Positions 9,456-16,524 of a DNA stretch of 64,000 nucleotides are shown here, in pieces. Location of the stretch: the NCBI GenBank assembly GCA_963837365.1, contig CAWIMW010000011.1, positions 62,001-126,000 of the forward strand, given 5' to 3'. Source of the stretch: CAWBXL01 sp963837365. Lineage in GTDB: Bacteria; Acidobacteriota; Terriglobia; Terriglobales; Acidobacteriaceae. Within the stretch, counting starts at the first letter, position 1; the number at the start of each line of letters is the position of its first letter. A program made the position numbers and the translations under genes. The notes under the pieces were generated by a model. That model was not told where the DNA came from. It saw only the letters and a list, made by a program, of their open reading frames with translations, and made no database searches.

Positions 9456-9716
9456 ATGTCCAAGTATCAGATCTATTTCGACACTATTACCGGGGAAACT
9501 AAGTACAACGTCGATATCGACGATGAGGAAGTGCTGGACACGGTGCTGGATGAGATTCTTTACGATCTTCGCGAGCGGGGTGAGATTCTTCGCGGAGATG
9601 GAGAGCCGCAAGTAGTGTGGAATGGACAGTCACTGGATTTCGCGGAGCCTCTGCCGCATCAAGGGGTCCATCCCAATGACGTGTTGCGGGTTTCGACTCT
9701 TGCCACCAACGGGTAA
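9456..9716 (+). CDS. Ubiquitin-like beta-grasp protein
   Basis: 86 residues, ATG at 9456 behind a GGAG site lying in the end of the previous gene. The second half follows ubiquitin closely: PQVVWNGQSLDFAEPLPHQG is the counterpart of beta3-turn-'dgrtLsdynI', and VHPNDVLRVST the counterpart of the last strand. The first half gives two strands and an acidic helix (DDEEVLDTVLDEILYDL). The chain ends ...LATNG: a short flexible tail with a single terminal glycine and no removable extension, so it could be activated by the E1 without prior processing. It resembles YukD/ubiquitin-type proteins more than ThiS/MoaD, which end in GG. The stop overlaps the E2 start (TAATG). Confidence 0.85.
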   Translation: MSKYQIYFDTITGETKYNVDIDDEEVLDTVLDEILYDLRERGEILRGDGEPQVVWNGQSLDFAEPLPHQGVHPNDVLRVSTLATNG

Positions 9717-10270
9717 TGACTACTCTTTATCAGCGGCGGGTTGAGCAAGAGTGGCGACTGCTGCAACTTCTAGCTGAATCGAACTCAACCATTCTCGCAA
9801 ACCTGACGCGCAAACATGGAGCACAAGGCGAGATTCTAAGTTTCATCCTGCACCAGACTTCAAGCATGATAGGCAAGCCCGGTAGGTTCGAGAGCGTGAT
9901 CACCCACGAAGTCCACCTGCACTTCCCGAAATTCTTTCCTTCTACCCCCATTGAAGCCAGCCTGACCCGTCCCGTCTTCCACCCCAACATCCACCCGGAA
10001 AACGGCTTCGTCTGCCTGTGGAACAGGTTCTCCGCAGGCGACACCGTCATGGAGGCCATCAGCCAACTCCAGCAGGTCATAACCTGGAAGCTGGTAAATC
10101 AGGAAACCGACCACCTCATGCAGCCGGACGCGCTCGCGTGGTACCGAGACCCGTCTCGGGGAACCGAACTGCCCCTCCCGTACCAGCCCATTTCCAAGCC
10201 GCTGAACTTCCAGCAGGAGCGCACCTACGCCGTCCGCCCTCCAAGTTCCTACCGGCGCCGCCTGGAATAG
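9716..10270 (+). CDS. E2-like ubiquitin-conjugating enzyme (UBC fold)
   Basis: 184 residues, ATG overlapping the Ubl stop. The UBC core is clear: an N-terminal helix, strands VITHEVHLHFPKFFPSTPI, then the signature HPNIHPENGFVCLW with the HPN oxyanion motif at 89-91 and the presumed catalytic Cys at 100. The helix LMQPDALAWYRDP matches the 'NpeA...y..d' helix of eukaryotic E2s. All elements needed for thioester transfer are present, unlike many degenerate bacterial E2-like proteins. A ~35-residue Pro/Arg tail follows, ending SSYRRRLE; TssK ends with the same RRRLE. The gene ends the operon, followed by a 347-nt gap and the T6SS promoter. Confidence 0.9.
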   Translation: MTTLYQRRVEQEWRLLQLLAESNSTILANLTRKHGAQGEILSFILHQTSSMIGKPGRFESVITHEVHLHFPKFFPSTPIEASLTRPVFHPNIHPENGFVCLWNRFSAGDTVMEAISQLQQVITWKLVNQETDHLMQPDALAWYRDPSRGTELPLPYQPISKPLNFQQERTYAVRPPSSYRRRLE

Positions 10271-10371
10271 ACGGGTAAAACCTGTGGAAAACCAGCCCCT
10301 AAATCCTAGTTTTCACAGTAATTCCTTTCTTCAAGTGTGCAAGAAGTTGTAACTTTACCGTGCTTGGATAG

Positions 10372-10408
10372 AGTCCAATTCCCACAAACCTATTGACAAA
10401 ATTGGACT
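10372..10408. promoter_or_regulatory. Perfect 9-bp inverted repeat flanking the -35 box
   Basis: AGTCCAATT (10372-10380) and AATTGGACT (10400-10408) are exact inverted copies separated by 19 nt. The -35 hexamer lies between them and the right arm lies in the promoter spacer. The placement suits an operator for a dimeric regulator; a hairpin in DNA or read-through RNA is the alternative. Confidence 0.5.
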
Positions 10409-10421
10409 TTGGGAATATTTT
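10393..10421 (+). promoter_or_regulatory. Sigma-70-type promoter upstream of the T6SS operon
   Basis: A perfect -35 box TTGACA (10393-10398), a 17-bp spacer and TATTTT (10416-10421). It lies in the 347-nt gap between the E2 gene and tssB and would leave a leader of about 190 nt before tssB. The rest of the gap shows no other gene. Confidence 0.55.
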
Positions 10422-10617
10422 GCGAGGGCGTCAAGTTGCGTCTGACCCATGGGGTGGGAATTGCACCTCAGTAGGTCAGTAGGGGTGGTTAACCTTACGT
10501 CCAACTTGATCCACGCCTTTCCCCTTTTAGTGGCTCCGCCGGATCATGTGGGCTTGCTTTCGCTGAACTTCCAGGGGCGATAGCAAAGACGCCGGGGTCA
10601 CCCGCAGGAGAATACAC

Positions 10618-11133
10618 ATGCCGCTGGTAAAGGTAATCCGCAAGGGGGTCACTCCCTCTGTCCGTAAGGTTCCGACGTCCACTGCTGCGGTCATGATGCC
10701 TATGACCCTCGACCGGGTGGGCAAGGAAGCCGCCTCGGAAAACGAAGAGCCGACAAAAGTTGAAGACGTTCAGGATGCCTTCAACAAATTCAAGCCGGCC
10801 CTGGCATTTAAGGGCAACGCGGGCCCTGAGGAGACCGAATTCCAGGCCGATTTTCGTTTCCGCAGCGTCAAGGACTTCGATCCGGAGAACCTGCAAAAGC
10901 GCCAGGAAATCAAAGGCGAGGACGGGGAAACCATCTACCTCCGGAACGACATCGCAGATCTTAAGAACAAGATTGACTTGCTCTACCGCCTCAAAGACCG
11001 CTGGAAGCTGCCAACCGTCCGCCGGGCCTGGGGCAGTGAACAACAGCGCAAAGAAATCATCAAGGCGTTGGAGCGTCTGCGCGGTGAGTTGGTAAGAGTA
11101 GCCGGTCAAGGGGAGGGCAGGTCGAATGGCTGA
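10618..11133 (+). CDS. tssB: Type VI secretion sheath small subunit TssB (VipA)
   Basis: 171 residues, ATG preceded by AGGAG seven nt upstream. The sheath-subunit pattern is present: a basic N-terminus, the central FQADFRFRSVKDFDPENL block typical of TssB, a helical LRNDIADLKNKIDLLYRLK segment and a C-terminal helix. It is about the usual family length (~165). It pairs with TssC to form the contractile sheath. Its end overlaps tssC by 8 nt, as is common for this pair. It is the first gene of the rightward T6SS operon. Confidence 0.93.
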   Translation: MPLVKVIRKGVTPSVRKVPTSTAAVMMPMTLDRVGKEAASENEEPTKVEDVQDAFNKFKPALAFKGNAGPEETEFQADFRFRSVKDFDPENLQKRQEIKGEDGETIYLRNDIADLKNKIDLLYRLKDRWKLPTVRRAWGSEQQRKEIIKALERLRGELVRVAGQGEGRSNG

Positions 11134-12472
11134 GTCACTTACGAAAACAGCGACTACTTCGGAGATTCTGGGGGAGAGTCCAGCACGGGACCTTTTACAG
11201 GACATTTTTGCCGATCTGCATCCGGCGTTTATTGACGAGAGCCGCGATCTTACCAGCATCTTCACGCCCCAGTCGGCGGGCGAATTCCTTTCTCAGCTCA
11301 CCAACTTCGAGCAGCTCCTGGCTGATACTGACAGTTACGAGACCACCCTCAAGAAGATGCAGGCACAGATAGATCAGGCGGAAGGGATCCGCGATCAATT
11401 GCTTGCCCAGGTGTTCGAGAGGATACGTCCGATCGAACGCAGCTACCGGCAACTGATGCTGTTCTTTGAGAACTCCAAAGTGCCGGATGGCAAAGTGCGC
11501 AAGCCGGTTGAGTTGTACATGATGAATGCTGACCCCAAGGCCATGAAAGACGTGTTCAGCATGAGCGTTGCCGCCATGGAAAACTTTGTGCGGAAACGCA
11601 ACGATAACTTCAACTTCCGCGATGACATCTGCAACCTGGTGATTCCCGGGTTCGTTCCGCAGGCGGTGCGGGAAAAGTTTGAAGACATCGCGAATGCCTG
11701 GGGAATGTTGTTGGTCGGCGATCTGGACGACGAAAAGACCTTCAAGAATGTGGAGCGCAATTTCCTTCCCGGCGGAAAATATGAGTTCATGAAACGTCCG
11801 GAAGACCGAGCTGCTGCTGATGTCGTGACCATGGGTTATTTGCAGCTGCGTCCAAAACATTGGTTCGAAAAGAATGTGGATGGAGGCGACGACCTATATG
11901 GGCCCGCTTCGGTGGTGTTTGCCGGAGCCATTGCTCGGGCGGACGATGCACAAGGCATCGCCCAAGGCCCGATCGGTTCGCGATTCGGCCAGGTCGCCGG
12001 TTCGGAAAAGTGCCGGGTGGAGCCGCTGATCGGTGAGATGGAACACCTGAGTATGGAGCGGCAGTTGATCCCGATCATCCGCGATGCCGACAACCACCTG
12101 TGCTTCTTTGGTTGCCGCACCCAGGCGGAAGATCCCTATGGCGTCCTGAAATTTTTTACGTCCTACCGGATTCTGCGCTACCTCGAGCGCTGCTGCCGGC
12201 ACTATTTGTTACAGGTGGCGGGGCAGGTGTTAACGCGGGATTTCATGGACGACAACATCGAGAAGCCCCTGCGCCGCCTGCTGGATGAGCAAGTCACGCA
12301 GGGAACGATCCTGGGTTATGACTTGACCGTGGACAAAGATTCGAACAAACGTATGCAGGGTATTTGCGACATCACCTTGAGCGTGATGCCGACCGGGCCG
12401 GCTGAGACATTTGTGATGAAGATTGATGTGCCGGAATTCAAAGCTTCCGGTGCAAACGCGGACAGCAATTAA
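11126..12472 (+). CDS. tssC: Type VI secretion sheath large subunit TssC (VipB)
   Basis: 448 residues, slightly shorter than the usual ~490. Family-like features include the N-terminal segment on self-assembly, the central WGMLLVGDLDDEKTFKNVERNF region, the GSRFGQVAGSEKCRVEPL block, and the C-terminal LRRLLDEQVTQGTILGYDLTV stretch. TssC builds the bulk of the contractile sheath with TssB around the Hcp tube. Translational overlap with tssB ensures equal supply. A strong hairpin follows 7 nt after the stop. Confidence 0.93.
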   Translation: MAESLTKTATTSEILGESPARDLLQDIFADLHPAFIDESRDLTSIFTPQSAGEFLSQLTNFEQLLADTDSYETTLKKMQAQIDQAEGIRDQLLAQVFERIRPIERSYRQLMLFFENSKVPDGKVRKPVELYMMNADPKAMKDVFSMSVAAMENFVRKRNDNFNFRDDICNLVIPGFVPQAVREKFEDIANAWGMLLVGDLDDEKTFKNVERNFLPGGKYEFMKRPEDRAAADVVTMGYLQLRPKHWFEKNVDGGDDLYGPASVVFAGAIARADDAQGIAQGPIGSRFGQVAGSEKCRVEPLIGEMEHLSMERQLIPIIRDADNHLCFFGCRTQAEDPYGVLKFFTSYRILRYLERCCRHYLLQVAGQVLTRDFMDDNIEKPLRRLLDEQVTQGTILGYDLTVDKDSNKRMQGICDITLSVMPTGPAETFVMKIDVPEFKASGANADSN

Positions 12473-12478
12473 CAGTTT

Positions 12479-12501
12479 GGGGACCCTGCGACTGGGTCCC
12501 C
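12479..12501 (+). terminator. GC-rich hairpin between tssC and hcp1 (partial terminator or RNA stabiliser)
   Basis: GGGGACCC and GGGTCCCC form a perfect 8-bp stem with a 7-nt loop directly after the tssC stop. No long T tract follows (CTTGATTT). It may reduce read-through or protect the 3' end after processing, which would let the hcp genes be expressed at a different level. Confidence 0.5.
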
Positions 12502-12580
12502 CTTGATTTAGGCTGCTACGAAGTCAGCAGTACCCCCAGCGAGCCCCAGAGTTTAGGAAATTGAAACTTTAGGAGGTTGT

Positions 12581-13042
12581 ATGGCTTCTCCGTTTCGCTG
12601 CACCGTTACTATCGATGGCACGAAATTTGACGCTGTCGGTACAAGCGTAAAGTTCAACACCGAAAAAGACCGTGCAGGCATGGCGCAAATGGGCAGTCTG
12701 AAAACCAGCATTCGGGTTTGGGCTGATTTCCATGACGATACCAACCTGCCTCACGCCGCTGTCAAAAAACTTTTCAACCTTGCCAACGTAGTCACGCGCG
12801 ACAAGATCAAGGACATGAAGATCGAGTACTGGAAGGATGATTCCCGCCAGGACGCGCTAGCCAGCTACAGCTTCAAAGGCTGGATCAGCCGTTTCGAGAC
12901 TTCCAATCCTCACGAGCTCGTGTCCTTCAGCAACGGTGATGGACATCCTGCGCCGCCCTCCGACCTGAACCACATGCTGGTGCTTGATCTGGAGCCGGCT
13001 TTGAACCAACAGAACTTCAACGAAATCAAGATGAGCAATTAG
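12581..13042 (+). CDS. hcp: Hcp family T6SS tube protein, copy 1
   Basis: 153 residues, ATG preceded by a strong AGGAGG, as expected for a very abundant protein. The sequence shows the Hcp beta-barrel pattern, with FRCTVTIDGTKFDAVGTSVK at the start, the conserved KDMKIEYWKDD and SYSFKGWISRFE strands and a C-terminal LDLEPALNQQNF. Hcp hexamers stack to form the inner tube and can carry effectors. A second hcp follows 15 nt later. The 108 nt upstream of it, after the tssC hairpin, may hold its own promoter, but no clear boxes were recognised. Confidence 0.9.
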   Translation: MASPFRCTVTIDGTKFDAVGTSVKFNTEKDRAGMAQMGSLKTSIRVWADFHDDTNLPHAAVKKLFNLANVVTRDKIKDMKIEYWKDDSRQDALASYSFKGWISRFETSNPHELVSFSNGDGHPAPPSDLNHMLVLDLEPALNQQNFNEIKMSN

Positions 13043-13057
13043 CCAGGAGACAAATAC

Positions 13058-13507
13058 ATGCCATCACCGACTCGCAGCACTGTTACCGTGGACGGGACCA
13101 AGTTTGACGCCATCTCGACCGAGGTCACGTTCAAGACTGAGAAGGACCGCGCCGGCATGCCGCAGATGGGCAGCTTGCAGACAGAGATCAAGATCTGGGT
13201 TGATTTCCACGACGATACCAATCTTCCCCACTCGTCTCTGAAGAAACTGTTTGAGCTGGCCAACGTGGTTACCCGCGACAAGATCAAGGACATCAAGATC
13301 GAATTCTGGAAAGACGATGCCCATCAGGACGCGCTTTGCAGCTACACCTTCAAAGGATGGGTAAGCGGTTTCCAGACCTGCAATCCGGCGACCGGCGAAG
13401 TCTCGGGGAACGGCAATGGTTTGGGCGGTATTAACCATCTGCTGGTACTGGAACTGGAGCCGGCGCTGAACCAGGCGAATTTCAAAGATGTCCAGATGAG
13501 CAACTGA
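13058..13507 (+). CDS. hcp: Hcp family T6SS tube protein, copy 2
   Basis: 149 residues, ATG after AGGAG. It is clearly paralogous to the preceding Hcp: the two agree over TVDGTKFDA, KTEKDRAGM-QMGSL, DFHDDTNLP, NVVTRDKIKD and the ending QMSN. Differences concentrate in the C-terminal third (GEVSGNGNGLGGINHLL), the face that often varies between tube proteins. The pair may form mixed tubes or serve different effectors. A factor-independent terminator follows, so the two hcp genes can be made as a separate abundant transcript. Confidence 0.9.
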   Translation: MPSPTRSTVTVDGTKFDAISTEVTFKTEKDRAGMPQMGSLQTEIKIWVDFHDDTNLPHSSLKKLFELANVVTRDKIKDIKIEFWKDDAHQDALCSYTFKGWVSGFQTCNPATGEVSGNGNGLGGINHLLVLELEPALNQANFKDVQMSN

Positions 13508-13543
13508 CCAGGAGGCTGGTATTTCGTTTATCTCTTTCCCTCT

Positions 13544-13594
13544 CCGCTTCCGGCAAGGCTTTTTACGCAGATGCGATGAGCCGGAAGCGGTTTT
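13544..13594 (+). terminator. Terminator after the hcp pair
   Basis: CCGCTTCCGG (13544-13553) and CCGGAAGCGG (13581-13590) form a perfect 10-bp stem with a 27-nt loop, followed directly by TTTTG. Read-through would be needed for the downstream tss genes unless they have another promoter. Confidence 0.65.
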
Positions 13595-13610
13595 GTCTCT
13601 ATTGCGGATC

Positions 13611-13886
13611 ATGGCCAATACCCCGCACCAATCGTGGGCGGGAAGCCGGCATTTTGGGCTGCGTGAACTGCTGGAGCAAAGCCGGGCCAAACCGGAGCGA
13701 GTGCAGTTTGCGCTTGAGGAGATGAACCGCGCGCTGGAGAGCCTGGGGGTCACGAATTATCGCGTGGAGAAAATCGCGTCTGAGTCGTTGCCCGGTGAAG
13801 AAGCCAGCCGCTGGGTTGTAACCCTGGTTTCTACCGTTGATCAGGGGAAAACCTATTCTCTTGAATGGAGCGGCAAAGCTGCATAG
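13611..13886 (+). CDS. Small protein in the TssE (gp25-like) position
   Basis: About 91 residues from ATG 13611; an in-frame TTG at 13593 lies inside the terminator stem-T tract and is unlikely. The order FGLRELLEQ / a long helix / YRVEKIASE / RWVVTLVSTVDQGKTYSLEW gives helix plus three strands, which would fit the small gp25-type baseplate wedge protein. The gene sits where tssE is often found, directly before tssF. The usual EWLLNT-like and R-rich TssE signatures are not evident, so identity rests mainly on position and size. Confidence 0.55.
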   Translation: MANTPHQSWAGSRHFGLRELLEQSRAKPERVQFALEEMNRALESLGVTNYRVEKIASESLPGEEASRWVVTLVSTVDQGKTYSLEWSGKAA

Positions 13887-13910
13887 AAATGCCCCGGTTA
13901 TAGAACTCAA

Positions 13911-15605
13911 ATGCCCTACGGCAATACCAGCGCCCTCGAAATTGACAAGAAACTGCGCGAAGATTTTCGCCGCCGTCTGAAGGACTATGGTGTTTCTGCC
14001 GAACTGACGGACCCCATCCTTGGAGTTTTGTTTCGTACCTTCGCTCAACAACTGGAAGTTCTTTACGGGGAAACCGACAGAATTCGCCTGGCGTTGCTGG
14101 ATGAACTAATCGCCAACCTGGGCATTGAACCGCGCATGGCGCGGCCTGCGCAGACGGTGGTGAGGTTTCTGCTCGACAAAGGCTCCCAGATCATGGCCGC
14201 CGGCACCGAGCTGATTGGCGAGGCGGAAACGGGCGAGCGCTTAACTTTTACTACGGACGCCACCTTTAGCGTTTCCGATGCACGCTTTGCTTTTGCCGCC
14301 ACCTACCAGGACGGCGTAATGCAATTATTGTCCAGCGTGGAAATGCCGGAGGCGCTGCAAGCCGTGCGGCCTTCGCTGGAGCCGGTGCGGGTAAATCTTG
14401 GGCCGAATCCGGCACTGTTCCTCGCTATCGAGAAACTACCTGCCAGCCATCTGAGCCAACAAACGTTCTTTTTTGAGCTGGGGCCGGATGCTCAAGCCGT
14501 GCAGCGCGCTCTCGAAACTGAAACCTGGTGCCTGATAGGGCCGGACGGAGAGTTGGGAGCTAAAGGCATTTTGCGTCCGCGATCCATTAATGGAGGAATA
14601 CGGGCGCTGGATTGGTTACTCCCTGATGCGGATTCCTCGGCGGATGAGAAAATTGACGTTGAAGCGCCGGGCTTGTCATCCGGGTTCTACGGGCCGAGAT
14701 TATTTCTATTTCCGCCGGTCCCGCCCAGCCGCCGCTTTCTCTGCAAAATTCCTCGCGGCATGGACTCGGCTCTCGCCAAGATGTTTGGCCGTGAATCGCA
14801 GAAACTGTTTTCTGAAGAGAGGGTATGGATCCGGATTTCCTTGCCGCGCCAGGTTCCGGCACTGCAAAGTGCAGTCGGCAGCATCGCGCTGCATGCCATT
14901 ACCGCTTCCAACGTGGAGTGTTTTAACCAGACGATTTCGTTTGAAAAGCAGGGAACGTGCATTCCCATTATCCGGGAAGAAGGCGGCGCCGCCAGTCATC
15001 TGGTCGCCCCGCTTTCGATATTCGGGGAAACCGGCACGCCTTATCTGCCGCAAATGGAGCCCAGCGCGGATGCCAGCGTCGGGCGCTACACCATTCGCAA
15101 CGGCCGGGTTGAGTTGAAGCCTGCACAGCGCCCGGACGCGCGCCCTGAATCTTATGCCAACGTCCGGTTGTGGGTCACCAACGGAAGCCTTGGCAACAAA
15201 GTCGGGCCCGGCCAGGTGACTGGGTTTCTCAAGAAAAATACGATCGCAGGACTTCGCCTGACCAATCCAACCTCAGCTGCCGGCGGAACCGATCAGGAAG
15301 TATTGAGCACCGCCCAGACGCGTTTTGCGGAAGCGCTCATGTCGCGCGACCGGGTGGTGACCCGGAAAGATTTGTTGAACGTTGTCCGTTCCTTTGACGC
15401 TCGCATCCTGAACGCAGATGTGTCCCCCGGAGTTCAGCGGACGCAACGAGGTTTACAGCGGGTCGAGCGCATCACCGTGCGGGTCAATAAAGACGACTTT
15501 GTTGAGCCGGGAACCGAGCTCCAAGTCCTTAAAGATGATCTGGCGCGGCATCTGGCTGACCGGTTTCCCATGGGCACACAGCTTTTCGTCGAGGTGGCGG
15601 CATGA
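13911..15605 (+). CDS. tssF: T6SS baseplate protein TssF
   Basis: 564 residues, close to the family length (~580). The start (LREDFRRRLKDYG...LTDPILGVLFRTFAQQLEVLY) and the LLDELIANLGIEPRMARPAQTVVRF block match the N-terminal TssF pattern, in which the conserved 'P.PS' segment precedes a beta domain that starts with an 'I.aGTel' turn; here IMAAGTELIGE. The C-terminal part (TRFAEALMSRDRVVTRKDLLNVVRSFD) resembles the baseplate J/TssF end. It overlaps tssG by 4 nt (ATGA), so the two wedge proteins are coupled. There is only a weak ribosome site before the ATG. Confidence 0.85.
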   Translation: MPYGNTSALEIDKKLREDFRRRLKDYGVSAELTDPILGVLFRTFAQQLEVLYGETDRIRLALLDELIANLGIEPRMARPAQTVVRFLLDKGSQIMAAGTELIGEAETGERLTFTTDATFSVSDARFAFAATYQDGVMQLLSSVEMPEALQAVRPSLEPVRVNLGPNPALFLAIEKLPASHLSQQTFFFELGPDAQAVQRALETETWCLIGPDGELGAKGILRPRSINGGIRALDWLLPDADSSADEKIDVEAPGLSSGFYGPRLFLFPPVPPSRRFLCKIPRGMDSALAKMFGRESQKLFSEERVWIRISLPRQVPALQSAVGSIALHAITASNVECFNQTISFEKQGTCIPIIREEGGAASHLVAPLSIFGETGTPYLPQMEPSADASVGRYTIRNGRVELKPAQRPDARPESYANVRLWVTNGSLGNKVGPGQVTGFLKKNTIAGLRLTNPTSAAGGTDQEVLSTAQTRFAEALMSRDRVVTRKDLLNVVRSFDARILNADVSPGVQRTQRGLQRVERITVRVNKDDFVEPGTELQVLKDDLARHLADRFPMGTQLFVEVAA

Positions 15606-16513
15606 TAGACCAGAATTCACCGGTCATGCCGTGCCTGGAATCTGGATTCTTCGGATTTCATCATACCGTCGATTCGGCACTGAAAATTCTTTCGGAGATG
15701 GGAGTCTCCGCGTCGCGAATCACTCTACGCATGGATGGCCGCGGGCTTCCTTCGCGCTGGGTGGTCGCGCAAGATCCGCTCCCCGGGAGTGAACTGGGGC
15801 CGGGAGTAAACGTGACGCTGTCCGTCGCCGGGCTGGGATATTTTCATGCGCTGCCGGTCGGCATGTGGGACAAGGGCGGCGAGGATGGGCCCGGGACCCG
15901 CGAAATCATGGAGCTGCTGGATGACCCTCTCCAGAAAGCGACGCATTGGATCCGCGAAGGCGCACGTTTATTCGACATTCAGCCTGATAATCTGGCGGCG
16001 TGTTCGCGTTGGATTTCTCTATTCGGCCTGGTGCCTGAAGAATGGCCGCCGGACACCTGGTACAACCTGTCGTTGGTACTGCCCAGCTTGCAGCAGCTGG
16101 CGGCGACGGAGCGTGGGATTAGTCTGATCTTCCGGCTTTTGTTGCAACTCCCGGTCAAAGAGGTGCGCTACTTTCCTTCATTCCGGAAGTTGCCAAAAAA
16201 CGATTGGAGCCTTTTGGGCGATGAGTCATGCCGCCTGGGAGTGGATTGCATCGTCGGCAATCATGTGGATGATTTGGCCGGTGTCTCACTGGGGGTAGGA
16301 CCAGTTTCGCTGGATACTTACTACGAATATCAGAAAGAAGAAAAGATACGCCTTTTCCGGGCAGTCCTCGATTTATCTATGAGCTGCCAGCGCGCGTGCC
16401 GGGTGTCATGGTCTGTACTCGATGCGAAAAAAGCGCCACGCCTGGGTTATGAGGCGGAAAATTCCCGGCTGGGTATCAACTCTCATCTGGGACGGTTGGC
16501 GGTAGCGGTTTAG
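15602..16513 (+). CDS. tssG: T6SS baseplate protein TssG with an N-terminal PASTA-like segment
   Basis: 303 residues, ATG overlapping the tssF stop. Residues ~20-77 look like a PASTA repeat (a leading helix, then WVVAQDPLPGSELGPGVNVTLSV). The remainder resembles TssG: the loop around VEVRYFPSF-type strands, LGDESCRLGVDCIVGNHV and a LGVGPVSLDTYY segment recalling the 'LG....LG' motif near the TssG C-terminus. TssG is the second wedge partner of TssF. A PASTA-like module on TssG is not part of the usual family description. PASTA domains often go with Ser/Thr kinases, and one is encoded in this locus. Confidence 0.75.
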   Translation: MIDQNSPVMPCLESGFFGFHHTVDSALKILSEMGVSASRITLRMDGRGLPSRWVVAQDPLPGSELGPGVNVTLSVAGLGYFHALPVGMWDKGGEDGPGTREIMELLDDPLQKATHWIREGARLFDIQPDNLAACSRWISLFGLVPEEWPPDTWYNLSLVLPSLQQLAATERGISLIFRLLLQLPVKEVRYFPSFRKLPKNDWSLLGDESCRLGVDCIVGNHVDDLAGVSLGVGPVSLDTYYEYQKEEKIRLFRAVLDLSMSCQRACRVSWSVLDAKKAPRLGYEAENSRLGINSHLGRLAVAV

Positions 16514-16524
16514 GGAAAACAATT

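Noticed and set aside
7582..10270. Interpretation of the E1 and Ubl as a thiamine/molybdopterin sulphur-carrier pair
   Set aside because: The Ubl lacks the GG end, no thiamine or molybdopterin gene is near, and an E2 plus RING-like protein are present.
8715..10617. JAB/DUB-type peptidase expected beside Ubl-E2-E1 genes
   Set aside because: No HxHx7Sx2D motif was found in this operon or its gap; the system appears to lack one here.
10495..11265. 256-residue minus-strand frame covering tssB and its leader
   Set aside because: Overlaps tssB and the end of its promoter region; no motif. tssB is certain.
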